Source: an uncultured Pelagibacteraceae bacterium (GTDB lineage Bacteria; Pseudomonadota; Alphaproteobacteria; Pelagibacterales; Pelagibacteraceae). From it: a stretch of DNA of 37,095 bases. The DNA is taken from assembly GCA_902524635.1 (NCBI GenBank), contig CABZDY010000005.1, positions 1 to 37,095 on the forward strand, read 5' to 3'. Each line of letters opens with the position of its first letter. Within the stretch, counting starts at the first letter, position 1. Shown here piece by piece: positions 1 through 10,258 of this stretch. Below the pieces are notes generated by a model. The model made no database searches. It was not told the origin of the DNA and saw only the letters and a program-made list of their open reading frames with translations. The position numbers were made by a program, and so were the translations under genes.

Positions 1-530
1 GATTTATATTTGTCAATATCGATATTTACAAAATTAATTTTATTTTTTAAATGATGTAATTTTGCATTAGTTTTTGCAACATTTAAGGCTTTTATAGATA
101 TATCAATAGCTGTTGCTTTACATTTTGGCCTTTCTTTTAATAAAGAAACTACAATGCAACCAGACCCGGTTCCAACATCTAAAATTTTTTTTGACTTATC
201 AATTGGTAAATATTTCAAAGCTTCTTCTATAGCCAATTCAGTGTCTGGCCTTGGAATTAAAACAGATTTATTTGTTAAAAATTTATGTTTCCAAAAATGT
301 TTATAACCAAGAATATATGCCATTGGTTCATTTTGATATCTTCTAAATAAATAATTTTTAAATTTTATTATATCTGTATTTTTTAATCTATTATTTGTAT
401 TTATTATTATTTCTTCTCTTTTTCTATTCACTACTTTTGATAGGATTAATTCAACATCAAGATATGAATTTTTAATTTTTTTTTTCTTTAAAAAAATCTC
501 ACCTTTTTTTAAAATTTGATTGTAATTCAT
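1..530 (-). CDS. prmC: Peptide chain release factor N5-glutamine methyltransferase PrmC/HemK (partial, C-terminus outside window)
   Basis: Open frame from ATG at 530 running off the window edge; translation contains PMAYILGYKHFWKHKF, IPRPDTE and ILDVGTGSGCIVVSL; adjacent to prfA. Not in the supplied ORF track because it is truncated. Confidence 0.9.
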   Translation of the reverse strand, partial: MNYNQILKKGEIFLKKKKIKNSYLDVELILSKVVNRKREEIIINTNNRLKNTDIIKFKNYLFRRYQNEPMAYILGYKHFWKHKFLTNKSVLIPRPDTELAIEEALKYLPIDKSKKILDVGTGSGCIVVSLLKERPKCKATAIDISIKALNVAKTNAKLHHLKNKINFVNIDIDKYK

Positions 531-532
531 AT

Positions 533-1603
533 TTAAATATTACTAAGTTCATTTTCTTGAGCCTGAATCACTAAGTTTTCAATCATCTCGTCGAATATTT
601 CGCCTTCCATAAATTCAGATAATTTATGTAATGTTAAATTTATCCTGTGGTCTGTTACTCTTCCTTGTGGAAAATTATATGTTCTAATTCTCTCTGATCT
701 GTCTCCTGTACCAATTTTACTTTTTCTATCTTTTGATCTTTCTTCATCTCTTTTTTGTCTTTCTAACTCATAAATTCTTGATCTTAGGATTTTTAATCCT
801 TTTTCTTTATTTCTTATTTGAGATTTTTCATCTTGTTGACTAACAACTATTCCTGATGGTATATGTGTAATCCTAACTGCAGAATCTGTTGTATTTACAC
901 TTTGACCACCTGGACCACTACTTCTAAATACATCAATTCTTAAATCCTTTTCTTCTATTTTAACATCAACCTCTTCAGCTTCTGGCATTACTGCAACTGT
1001 GGCAGCAGACGTATGAACTCTTCCTTGGGTTTCAGTATCAGGAACTCTTTGGACTCTATGAACTCCACTTTCATATTTTAATGAAGAATAAATATTTTTA
1101 CCTTTTATAGATGCAATAACCTCTTTTAGTCCACCGGCATCACTTTTAGAGATAGATATGACCTCCATTAGCCATTTTTTTTTGTGACTTACTTTTTCAT
1201 ACATCTTAAATAAGTCAGATGCAAATAAACTAGCTTCTAATCCTCCTGTGCCAGCTCTTATTTCTATCATAGCATTTTTTGCGTCTGCTTCATCTTTGGG
1301 TAGCAAAAATAATTTAATTTTTTTTTCATTACTTTCCTTATTTTTTTCAAGCTCATTTAATTCGCTTAAAGCCAAATCCTTCATCTCTTTGTCTGCTTCA
1401 TTATCATTAATTAAATTTTCCAATTCATCTTTGTTTTTCTGAAAATTAAAATAAGAAACTGCTTCTGTAATAATTTCACTTAAGTCAGAGTATTCTTTTG
1501 ACTTTTCTGCAAAAGATTTTTTATCAATTATTTGTGAGGATAGTTCTTTTTCCAATTTGGAATGTTTTGCTATTAAATCTTGAACTTTTGATAAAGGTAC
1601 CAT
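533..1603 (-). CDS. prfA: Peptide chain release factor 1
   Basis: GGQ motif ([21 protein letters not shown]) and RF1-type [22 protein letters not shown]. Confidence 0.96.
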   Translation of the reverse strand: MVPLSKVQDLIAKHSKLEKELSSQIIDKKSFAEKSKEYSDLSEIITEAVSYFNFQKNKDELENLINDNEADKEMKDLALSELNELEKNKESNEKKIKLFLLPKDEADAKNAMIEIRAGTGGLEASLFASDLFKMYEKVSHKKKWLMEVISISKSDAGGLKEVIASIKGKNIYSSLKYESGVHRVQRVPDTETQGRVHTSAATVAVMPEAEEVDVKIEEKDLRIDVFRSSGPGGQSVNTTDSAVRITHIPSGIVVSQQDEKSQIRNKEKGLKILRSRIYELERQKRDEERSKDRKSKIGTGDRSERIRTYNFPQGRVTDHRINLTLHKLSEFMEGEIFDEMIENLVIQAQENELSNI

Positions 1604-2703
1604 TATTTGGCTTTTTCGATTTCTTCTGCTTTTTCTTCAACCAATCGTACTACCTTGGAAATCATCTCATCACTCGATATTTTTTCACTTTCAACTCCAT
1701 TTAAATAAAGCATGTTGTTGCCCCTTCCACCCCCAGTAATACCTATATCTGTTTGTGCTGCCTCACCAGGTCCATTCACTACACATCCAATTATAGACAA
1801 AGAAATAGGAGTTTTTATATGAGAGAGTCTATCTTCTAACTTTTTAACAGTTTCGATTACATTAAAAGCTTGTCTAGCACAAGATGGACAAGAAATAATT
1901 TTTACCCCTCTATTTCGTAAATTAAGTGATTTAAGAATTTCATTTCCAACTCTTATCTCCTCTACCGGATCGTCAGATAATGAAACTCTTACAGTATCTC
2001 CAATACCGCTCATTAGAAGTGATCCAAATCCAATAGAAGATTTTATACTACCAGGCAAAAACGTTCCCGCCTCTGTGATACCTAGATGTAGTGGATAATC
2101 AGTAACTTTAGAAAGTTGTTTATAAGCTTCAATAGATAAAAATACATCAGAGGATTTGACGCTCACTTTAAATTCATTAAAGTCAAATTCTTCAACAATA
2201 CTAATATTTCTTAATGCACTCTCTACCAGAGCTTCTGGACAAGGTTCTTTATACTTTTCTAATAAATCTTTTTCTAGAGATCCAGCATTAACACCAATTC
2301 TTATTGAACAATTGTTATTTTTTGCAGCAGAAATTACTTCTTTTATTTTTCTTTTATCTCCAATATTTCCAGGGTTGATTCTAAGACAAGCAGCTCCACT
2401 CTCTGCTGCCTCTATTGCCCTCTTGTAGTGAAAATGAATATCGGCAACTATTGGAATAGAAGTGTTTTTAATAATATCTTTAAGAGCTTTCGTTGAGTCT
2501 TCGTCTGGACACGATACCCTTACGATATCAGCTCCTGCTTCTTCAATTTGTTCAATTTGTTTTACAGTTTTTTTAACATCTTTAGTTAACGTATTAGTCA
2601 TTGATTGAACAGAAATTGGATTATCTCCTCCAACTTTGACGCTACCAACATTAATTTCTTTTGTTTTTCTTCTTTTTATTTCTCTAAATGGTCTTATGTT
2701 CAT
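1603..2703 (-). CDS. ispG: 4-hydroxy-3-methylbut-2-en-1-yl diphosphate synthase
   Basis: [16 protein letters not shown]-terminus, [15 protein letters not shown] and [10 protein letters not shown] Fe-S motifs. Confidence 0.96.
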   Translation of the reverse strand: MNIRPFREIKRRKTKEINVGSVKVGGDNPISVQSMTNTLTKDVKKTVKQIEQIEEAGADIVRVSCPDEDSTKALKDIIKNTSIPIVADIHFHYKRAIEAAESGAACLRINPGNIGDKRKIKEVISAAKNNNCSIRIGVNAGSLEKDLLEKYKEPCPEALVESALRNISIVEEFDFNEFKVSVKSSDVFLSIEAYKQLSKVTDYPLHLGITEAGTFLPGSIKSSIGFGSLLMSGIGDTVRVSLSDDPVEEIRVGNEILKSLNLRNRGVKIISCPSCARQAFNVIETVKKLEDRLSHIKTPISLSIIGCVVNGPGEAAQTDIGITGGGRGNNMLYLNGVESEKISSDEMISKVVRLVEEKAEEIEKAK

Positions 2704-2706
2704 AAA

Positions 2707-3918
2707 TTATTTATTTAATTTAAATTCTTTGTGAAGAGCAGATATAGCTTTTCGTATATTTTTTTTATCTATCAACACAGAAATTTTTATTTCTGAAGTA
2801 GATATTACTTGAATGTTTATTTTTTGCTTAGCAAGTGATTGAAACATTCTATAAGTAACCCCAGGAGTAGTAACCATTCCAACTCCTATTATAGACACTT
2901 TTGATACATTTCTATCAAATATCAAATCTCTAAAATTTATTTTTTTATTTCGCAAAACAATTTTTCTTGTTTTACTTAAATCATCTGATTTTATGGTGAA
3001 AGTTAAGTCAGTTTCTTTACCGTTGGCAGAAATATTTTGTACTACCATATCAACATTTATAGAATTTTCAGATAGAGGTTTAAAAATTGATGCTGCAATA
3101 CCTGGCTTATCTCTTATACCTAAAAGGGTAACTTTGGCATCATTAGTTGTATTTGAAATACCAGTTATAATTTTATTATTAATTATATTCTTTCTTTTTG
3201 TTATTAAAGTGCCTTCATTATCTGTAAAAGAAGATCTCACCTCTATATTTACCCTATTCAATCTTGCATCTTGAATTGAGTGAGGTTGCATAACTTTAGC
3301 ACCAAGAGAGGCCATTTCTAGCATTTCCTCATAAGAAATAACTTTTATTTTTTTAGCTGCTTTGAGTTTATTTGGATCAGTAGAATAAACACCATCCACA
3401 TCTGTGTATATTATACATTTTTCAGCATTAAAAAACTTCGCAAACATTATTGCGCTTGCATCTGTGCCACCCCTTCCAATAGTGGTAATTCTATTTTTGT
3501 TATTAATTCCTTGAAATCCTGTGATTATGGGGATCCCTCCTTTTTTTAAATAACTCACAATTTGGCTTTTGTTAATTTTACTAATTCTTGAAAATTTATA
3601 CTTTCCCTCTGTGTTGATAGGGATTTGCCATGACATCCAAGATCTTGAATTGAAGCCTTTATTAATCAATTCTCCCGAAATTAGTGCACAGGACACTTGT
3701 TCTCCTGACGAAACTAACACATCATATTCAGAATCTGAAAAATTTTTGCTAATTTTTTTGGATAAATTGATTAAATTATTTGTCACACCACTCATTGCAG
3801 AAGAAAGCACAATTACATTGTAATTTTTTTTATATTTAGCAATAATATTTGCAACTTTTTTAACTCTATTAGTTGTACCAACTGAGGTGCCTCCAAATTT
3901 TAATACAATTATTTTCAT
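2707..3918 (-). CDS. lysC: Aspartate kinase
   Basis: VLKFGGTSVG start, GRGGTDASA motif, two ACT-like regions at the C-terminus. Confidence 0.95.
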   Translation of the reverse strand: MKIIVLKFGGTSVGTTNRVKKVANIIAKYKKNYNVIVLSSAMSGVTNNLINLSKKISKNFSDSEYDVLVSSGEQVSCALISGELINKGFNSRSWMSWQIPINTEGKYKFSRISKINKSQIVSYLKKGGIPIITGFQGINNKNRITTIGRGGTDASAIMFAKFFNAEKCIIYTDVDGVYSTDPNKLKAAKKIKVISYEEMLEMASLGAKVMQPHSIQDARLNRVNIEVRSSFTDNEGTLITKRKNIINNKIITGISNTTNDAKVTLLGIRDKPGIAASIFKPLSENSINVDMVVQNISANGKETDLTFTIKSDDLSKTRKIVLRNKKINFRDLIFDRNVSKVSIIGVGMVTTPGVTYRMFQSLAKQKINIQVISTSEIKISVLIDKKNIRKAISALHKEFKLNK

Positions 3919-3987
3919 TGATAAATTCTTTTAATAAAAATTAAAATATATTGATAAAATACATCTTGATTGTAATGTCAATAAACA

Positions 3988-4716
3988 ATGAAAAATAACA
4001 CAATAAATAAAAAAGAAATAGAAAAATTTTCAAAAATAGCCGAGGAATGGTGGGATCCTACTGGAAAATTTAAGCCATTACATAAATTCAACCCTATCAG
4101 AATAAAATACATAAGAGATACAATTTTATCTGAGTTTAAAATCAAAAAAGAACATGAGCCCTTTAAAGGCTTAAGTGTTTTAGATATTGGATGTGGCGGT
4201 GGATTACTGTCAGAACCTATGGCTAGACTTGGAGCGGATGTTGTTGGTATAGATGCTTCTTTTAAAAATATACAAGTAGCTATGCATCATTTAAAAAAAA
4301 GTAAACTTAAAATTAAATATTATAATTCCTCTCCAGAAAATTTAAAAATTAAGAAAAAATTTGATATCATTTTAAATATGGAGATTGTTGAACATGTTGA
4401 AGATGTGGATTTTTTCATTAAGGAAAGTTCAAAGTTTTTAAAAAAATCTGGTGTGATGTTCATTGCTACCTTAAATAAAACACTTAAATCTTATTTATTT
4501 GCAATTGTTGGAGCCGAATATGTTTTAAAGTGGCTTCCAATAGGTACTCACGATTGGGAGAAATTTGTTAAACCAGAGTATTTAACAGATATTTGTAAAA
4601 AAAATTCTTTAAAATTAAAAAAAATTAATGGAATGACTTTTAATCCTATCTTAAATAAATGGTCTGTTACATCTGACAAATCTGTAAATTATATTTCAGA
4701 ATTCAAAAAAGTTTAA
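3988..4716 (+). CDS. ubiG: Ubiquinone biosynthesis O-methyltransferase
   Basis: EEWWDPTGKFKPLHKFNPIRIKYI and SAM-binding LDIGCGGGLLSEPMARLGA. Confidence 0.94.
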   Translation: MKNNTINKKEIEKFSKIAEEWWDPTGKFKPLHKFNPIRIKYIRDTILSEFKIKKEHEPFKGLSVLDIGCGGGLLSEPMARLGADVVGIDASFKNIQVAMHHLKKSKLKIKYYNSSPENLKIKKKFDIILNMEIVEHVEDVDFFIKESSKFLKKSGVMFIATLNKTLKSYLFAIVGAEYVLKWLPIGTHDWEKFVKPEYLTDICKKNSLKLKKINGMTFNPILNKWSVTSDKSVNYISEFKKV

Positions 4717-5138
4717 TTTTTATCCTCGTCAATCCAGGGTATAATATCAGTTTCTATTCCTTCTTCTCTTAATTCCTTAACATCTTTAAGTGAAGCACTG
4801 CCATAAATACCTTTTTTTGGTTTCTTTTTGTCATAATGAATTGTTCTTGCTTTATAGGTAAAATTTTCTCCCACATACTCAAAGTTGTCTTTTATAAATT
4901 TTTTGTAATCGGAAAGTTTTTTTCTAACCTCTTTATATTTTTTAATTTCTTTTAAATTTTCTTTTTTCTTAGTATTCAATAAATTTGGGGACATTAATGA
5001 CTTTTCAACATTTATTGACTCACATGATTGACAATTTAAAAATTTTAATTTTAGCAATCTATCATATTCATCAGAAGTACTAAACCAGCTTTCAAATTCT
5101 TGCCTACAATCTTTGCATTTAAGTAAATACTTGATCAT
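4713..5138 (-). CDS. DUF1178 family zinc-ribbon-like protein
   Basis: MIKYLLKCKDCRQEFESWFSTSDEYDRL...CQSC N-terminal CxxC pairs typical of DUF1178. Confidence 0.8.
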   Translation of the reverse strand: MIKYLLKCKDCRQEFESWFSTSDEYDRLLKLKFLNCQSCESINVEKSLMSPNLLNTKKKENLKEIKKYKEVRKKLSDYKKFIKDNFEYVGENFTYKARTIHYDKKKPKKGIYGSASLKDVKELREEGIETDIIPWIDEDKN

Positions 5139-5177
5139 ACTTGTTATCTAAATATTAACCTATAAAATTCAATATAG

Positions 5178-6479
5178 CTAAGTTCTGTAATCTGCATTAA
5201 TTTCAATGTATTTTTTTGTTAAATCCATAGTATACGATTTAAATTTTTTAATTCCCTGACCAATATCAACTTCAATTTCAATTGATTTACCTTTCATGTA
5301 TTCCATAATTTTTTCTTCATCATAAGATTTGTATAAAGATCCCTTGTGATAAATTTTATGTGGTCCAAAAGAAATAGATAATTTTTGTTCGTTAATTTTT
5401 GTGTCACTGTTTCCGATTGCCATAGCTACTCTCCCCCAGTTTGGATCTTCTCCCGCAATTGCTGTCTTAACTAATAGTGAGTTTGCTATTTTAAAAGATA
5501 TATTTTTTGCATCTTTTTCAGTTCTACAATTAATACAATTAATAGAAATAAATTTAGAAGCTCCCTCTCCATCAGAAACAATTTGCTTAGCTAAATTTAA
5601 TAAAACTTCATGAACTGCCTTGTTAAAATTTTTAAGTTTACTATCACTATATTTTTTAATTTCTGAATTATTAACTTTGCTTGTTGAAAATAAAGAAACC
5701 ATATCATTTGTACTTGTGTCACCATCACATGAAATTGCATTGAATGTTGTCTTTATATTGTTTTTTAAGACACCATTTAAAACTGACGAGGATAAAGTTG
5801 CATCAGTAAATATATAGGCCAATGTGGTTGCCATATTTGGATAAATCATGCCTGAGCCTTTTGCAATTCCATAAATTTTAATTGTTGATGAACCAATTTT
5901 TGTTTCGGTCATTGATACTTTGGGTTTTAAATCTGTTGTGATTATACCCATTGCAGCTTTCATCCAGATTAATTTATTTTGAGTATATTTTATTTTTTCA
6001 ACTAATTCTGTTAATGATGTTTTAATTTTTTCATATGGAAATTTCTCTCCTATAGTACCTGTGCAACCAAAAAGTATTTCTTTTGAAGAAATTTGTTTTG
6101 GAGTATCTTCATCTCTTTTCTGTATCACAGTTAATTTAGAGGATAAGTCTAAAGAAATTTTCTTCAATGCGTTATAGCCTTCTGGACCTGTTAATGCATT
6201 GGCATTTCTAGTATTAACTAATAATGCAAATATTTTTTTTGCTTTAATTTTTTTATTCCATTTTAGATTTTCTGATATTAACTTTGATTGGGTATATACA
6301 GAGGCATGATTAGCACCATCCCTAAAATAAAATAAAACTAATTCATCTCTCTTAAATTTATATAAGCCAGCACTGACTGCAGAAATTGAAACTCCATCAA
6401 TATGATCTAAATCCTGAAAATCAACAATTTTAGAGCTTTGACTGCTGGTATTTATAAAATTGTTTATGTTAAATTTCAT
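5178..6479 (-). CDS. argJ: Bifunctional glutamate N-acetyltransferase/ornithine acetyltransferase
   Basis: KGSGMIYPNMATTLAYIFTDA autocleavage region; AGEDPNWGRVAMAIG. Confidence 0.95.
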   Translation of the reverse strand: MKFNINNFINTSSQSSKIVDFQDLDHIDGVSISAVSAGLYKFKRDELVLFYFRDGANHASVYTQSKLISENLKWNKKIKAKKIFALLVNTRNANALTGPEGYNALKKISLDLSSKLTVIQKRDEDTPKQISSKEILFGCTGTIGEKFPYEKIKTSLTELVEKIKYTQNKLIWMKAAMGIITTDLKPKVSMTETKIGSSTIKIYGIAKGSGMIYPNMATTLAYIFTDATLSSSVLNGVLKNNIKTTFNAISCDGDTSTNDMVSLFSTSKVNNSEIKKYSDSKLKNFNKAVHEVLLNLAKQIVSDGEGASKFISINCINCRTEKDAKNISFKIANSLLVKTAIAGEDPNWGRVAMAIGNSDTKINEQKLSISFGPHKIYHKGSLYKSYDEEKIMEYMKGKSIEIEVDIGQGIKKFKSYTMDLTKKYIEINADYRT

Positions 6480-6536
6480 GATATTTAAAATAATTAATTA
6501 ATTACTATATATTTCTAATATTTAATTTATATCAAA

Positions 6537-9059
6537 ATGTTCAACCCACTTAATATATTTTCAAAGCTTATTAAAAGCGGAAATGAAAAGGAACTGGGCC
6601 GAATTCAACAAATTGTCAATAAAATTAATCTTTTAGAAAAAGATTTAGAAAATTTATCTGACGAGATGTTTCCAAAAAAAACCGAACAACTAATTAAAGA
6701 AATTAAAAATGGTAAAAATCTAAATGACCTTTTGCCTGATGCTTTCTCAATGGTTAGAGAAGCCTCTAAAAGAATTAGAAATGAAAGACACTTTGATGTT
6801 CAGCTAATTGGTGGTGTTGTAATCCATGAGAATAAAATTGCAGAAATGAAAACTGGAGAAGGTAAAACATTAACCATAGCTCTTGCTGCTTTCCTTAATG
6901 CTCTAGAAAAAAAAGGTGTCCATATAGTAACTGTAAATGATTATTTAGCTAAGAGAGATAGCGAGAATATGGGTAAGATTTATGAGTTTTTAGGTTTAAC
7001 TTGTGGATATATTAATACTGGGCAAGATGATTTGGAGAGAAAAGAAAATTATTCAAAAGATATAACTTATTCTACTAATAGTGAATTAGGCTTCGACTAT
7101 TTAAGAGATAATATGAAATTTTCCAAAGAGACTATGGTTCAAAGAGAACATAATTATGCGATTGTTGATGAAATCGACTCCTGCTTAATTGATGAGGCTA
7201 GAACACCTCTAATAATTTCAGGAGCAACGGAAGACAAAACTAATCAATATATAGCTGTTGATAAACTTGTGAAAAACTTAAAAGAAGAGGATTTTGAAAT
7301 AGATGAAAAAGATAGAAATATTTTATTAACTAATAAAGGTGTAGATAATGTTGAAAGTATATTTTCAAATGCTCGAATACTTAAAAATAAAAATTTTTAC
7401 GATCCAGAAAACCTTCATATTGTTCACTTAGTAAATCAATCTTTACGTGCCATCCATCTTTTTCAGAGTGGTAGAGATTACATTGTAAAAGATGGGCAGA
7501 TAATAATAATTGATGAACAAACAGGTAGACAATTGCCAGGAAGAAGGTTTGGTGATGGTCTTCATCAAAGTCTAGAGGCAAAAGAAAATTTAACAATTAA
7601 TGCTGAAAATCAAACTTTAGCATCAATTACCTACCAAAATTTCTTTAAACTTTACAAGAAAATAGCCGGATGCACTGGTACAGCATTAACAGAGTCAGAA
7701 GAGTTTTTTGAAATCTATAATCTACCGGTAGTGTCGATACCTACTAATAAGCAGATGATAAGAAAAGACTCAAATGATCAAATATTTAGAACAAGTAACG
7801 AAAAAGATAAAGCAATAATTAGTAAGATTGTAGAATGTAATACAAAAGGACAGCCTTTATTAGTTTTTACTTCAAGTATAAATAAATCTGAACACTTCTC
7901 AAATCTATTAGATAAAAAAAATATTAAACACACAGTTTTAAATGCAAAAAATCACCAAAGAGAAGCTGAAATTATTGCAGATGCTGGAAAAAGAAATTCA
8001 ATAATTATCACGACAAGTATTTCTGGAAGAGGAGTAGATATCAAATTGGGAGGCCAGGATGAAAGTGACAAAGCTGAAATAAAAAAATTGGGAGGATTGT
8101 TTGTTATTGGTACAGAAAGAATGGAAAGTAGGAGAGTAGATAATCAAGCAAGAGGAAGATCAGGTAGACAAGGTGATGAAGGTAGTTCTATATTCTATGT
8201 AAGTTTAGAGGATGATTTAATGAGAATATTTGGGTCTGAGTCAATGAATAATATACTTGAAAAACTTGGACTTAAAGATGGAGAAAGTATAGACCATCCT
8301 TGGATAAATAAAGCATTAGAAAGAGCACAACAAAAAGTTGAGGCAAGAAATTTTGATATTAGAAAAACTCTTTTGAAGTTTGACAATGTTTTAAACGATC
8401 AAAGACAAGTGATATTTTCACAAAGAAATGAAGTAATAGAAAACAAAGATTCTAAGCAATATTCTGAAAATTTTCTAAATGAAATTATTGATGATTTAAA
8501 ACTTAAGAAAACAAAAAAGTTAGCTAATGCAAGATCAAATGAAATCCATATGCAATTAAAATCTTTATTTGGTAAATCATTTGAAGAAAGTGAAATTAAT
8601 GAATTAGTTAATCTTGAAAATAAAGCGTTTGAAGAAAAAATAAAAAATAAATTTAAAAGTTCAAGGGAAGAGAGAATAAAAATGCTAAATGAAGAGCAAT
8701 ATAACGAAATAGAAAAAAGAATATTTTTACAACTAATTGATCAAAATTGGAAATTACATATTCAATATTTAGAGCAATTAAGACAAGTTATTGGTTTAAG
8801 ATCTTATGGACAAAGAGATCCTTTGGTAGAATATAAGAAAGAGGCATTTACACTTTTTGAAAATTTATTAAGTAAATTAAAGTATGATTTAATTACAATT
8901 TTGTTTAATTTAAAGCTCATAGAAAATAGCCAAGAAGAACAAAGCAATGAAAATTTAAGTAAAAAATTTGATGAGCTTTCAACAAAAAAGATTGGAAGAA
9001 ATGAACCCTGCCCTTGTAATTCTGGAAAGAAATATAAACATTGCCATGGAGCTTTATAA
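6537..9059 (+). CDS. secA: Preprotein translocase ATPase SecA
   Basis: MKTGEGKT Walker A, DYLAKRD, GCTGTA, C-terminal SEC-C zinc motif [19 protein letters not shown]. Confidence 0.98.
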   Translation: MFNPLNIFSKLIKSGNEKELGRIQQIVNKINLLEKDLENLSDEMFPKKTEQLIKEIKNGKNLNDLLPDAFSMVREASKRIRNERHFDVQLIGGVVIHENKIAEMKTGEGKTLTIALAAFLNALEKKGVHIVTVNDYLAKRDSENMGKIYEFLGLTCGYINTGQDDLERKENYSKDITYSTNSELGFDYLRDNMKFSKETMVQREHNYAIVDEIDSCLIDEARTPLIISGATEDKTNQYIAVDKLVKNLKEEDFEIDEKDRNILLTNKGVDNVESIFSNARILKNKNFYDPENLHIVHLVNQSLRAIHLFQSGRDYIVKDGQIIIIDEQTGRQLPGRRFGDGLHQSLEAKENLTINAENQTLASITYQNFFKLYKKIAGCTGTALTESEEFFEIYNLPVVSIPTNKQMIRKDSNDQIFRTSNEKDKAIISKIVECNTKGQPLLVFTSSINKSEHFSNLLDKKNIKHTVLNAKNHQREAEIIADAGKRNSIIITTSISGRGVDIKLGGQDESDKAEIKKLGGLFVIGTERMESRRVDNQARGRSGRQGDEGSSIFYVSLEDDLMRIFGSESMNNILEKLGLKDGESIDHPWINKALERAQQKVEARNFDIRKTLLKFDNVLNDQRQVIFSQRNEVIENKDSKQYSENFLNEIIDDLKLKKTKKLANARSNEIHMQLKSLFGKSFEESEINELVNLENKAFEEKIKNKFKSSREERIKMLNEEQYNEIEKRIFLQLIDQNWKLHIQYLEQLRQVIGLRSYGQRDPLVEYKKEAFTLFENLLSKLKYDLITILFNLKLIENSQEEQSNENLSKKFDELSTKKIGRNEPCPCNSGKKYKHCHGAL

Positions 9060-10160
9060 AAGAATGCTTAAAAATAATATCAATAAAATTCCAGCAGTTA
9101 CACCATAATAAACTTTAGAATTCTTTTTTAAGTTTTGACTAATATTTTCTAATACACTTGCCTTCATAGATAGACCGTTTCCATCTTCTGATTGTGTTGT
9201 AAATCCTTTATTTCTTCCAATTGACAAAAATTTATTTTTTCTATGAGTAAGAATTTCATCTTTATCCATTTTCTCAAAAAAATATAAATTTTTCTTTAAT
9301 GATTCTCTTACATTATCCAATATTAGATCTTTATCCCGATGAGCACCTCCAACTGGCTCTGGAATTATTTCATCAATTATATTTAATTTTAAAAGATCAT
9401 TGGATGACATTTTCATTGCAGTTGCAGCTTCTAAAGTTTTTTTTGGGTCTCTCCATAAAATGGTGGCACATCCTTCCGGGGAAATTACAGAGTATATTGC
9501 GTTTTGAAGCATAATTACTTTATTAGATGATGCTAAAGCTATTGCTCCTCCAGATCCGCCCTCTCCAATTATTATCGCAATGGTAGGGACTGTTAACTTC
9601 ATAGAGCACTCAATAGATTTTGCTATTGCTTCAGCTTGACCTCTTTCCTCTGCACCAACTCCTGGGTATGCTCCTGGAGTATCTACAATAGAAATAATTG
9701 GAATTTTAAATTTGTTAGCTAACTCCATAAGTCTAATTGTTTTTCTGTAACCCTCTGGTCTCATCATTCCAAAATTGTGATCTATTCTTTTATTAAGATC
9801 TGATCCCTTTTCTTGACCAATTACTAAAACAGATTTGCCATCAAATTTTGCAAAACCAGCTATAACAGCTTTGTCTTCACCATAATATCTATCTCCAGAA
9901 AGTTGGATAAAGTCATCAAAAAGATTTTCAACAAAAAATTTTGCTTTAGGTCTATCTTCATGACGAGCAACTAATGCTGTCTGCCATGGATCTAAGTTAG
10001 AATAAATTTTCTCTAACTTTTCATTTATTTCTTCTTCAACTTTGCTTATTCTTGAAGTATCGACTTCAGATAATCCCTCCTGATTATAGGGGTCTTTTAG
10101 TTTATCTAGTTCCTCCTCAAGATTTTTAATATCTGTCTCAAAATTTAGGTAATTTTTCAT
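9054..10160 (-). CDS. accA: Acetyl-CoA carboxylase carboxyltransferase alpha subunit with C-terminal transmembrane extension
   Basis: Canonical AccA core ([33 protein letters not shown]) plus an additional ~50-aa tail ending in [20 protein letters not shown]. Confidence 0.94.
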   Translation of the reverse strand: MKNYLNFETDIKNLEEELDKLKDPYNQEGLSEVDTSRISKVEEEINEKLEKIYSNLDPWQTALVARHEDRPKAKFFVENLFDDFIQLSGDRYYGEDKAVIAGFAKFDGKSVLVIGQEKGSDLNKRIDHNFGMMRPEGYRKTIRLMELANKFKIPIISIVDTPGAYPGVGAEERGQAEAIAKSIECSMKLTVPTIAIIIGEGGSGGAIALASSNKVIMLQNAIYSVISPEGCATILWRDPKKTLEAATAMKMSSNDLLKLNIIDEIIPEPVGGAHRDKDLILDNVRESLKKNLYFFEKMDKDEILTHRKNKFLSIGRNKGFTTQSEDGNGLSMKASVLENISQNLKKNSKVYYGVTAGILLILFLSILL

Positions 10161-10214
10161 TTATAGTATGTATTATAAACAAAAAAAGGCGATAAATTGT
10201 TAAAATAAGTAATA

Positions 10215-10243
10215 TTGATTGCGTAAAAATGACGATTTATTAT
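10215..10243 (+). promoter_or_regulatory. Candidate sigma70-type promoter for glcB (TTGATT-17-TATTAT)
   Basis: ttgatt at 10215-10220 and tattat at 10238-10243 with 17-nt spacing; predicted start a few nt before the ATG at 10259. AT-rich background makes this tentative. Confidence 0.4.
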
Positions 10244-10258
10244 AAGATTTTTTAATTT

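Noticed and set aside
1000-1060. RF1 recognition tripeptide read as PDT rather than PAT/PVT
   Set aside because: Still fits the PxT pattern of RF1, so not evidence for altered stop-codon reading.
1248-2428. Tracked plus-strand ORFs within prfA and ispG (64, 68, 90 aa)
   Set aside because: Antisense frames entirely inside strongly supported genes; low-complexity translations with no family motifs.
7381-8386. Minus-strand ORFs of 71 and 63 aa inside secA
   Set aside because: Fully antisense to secA, no recognisable domain or ribosome-binding context.
10161-10258. Glycine riboswitch upstream of glcB
   Set aside because: Specifically looked for because it is known in SAR11; the spacer is too short and has no recognisable aptamer motif.
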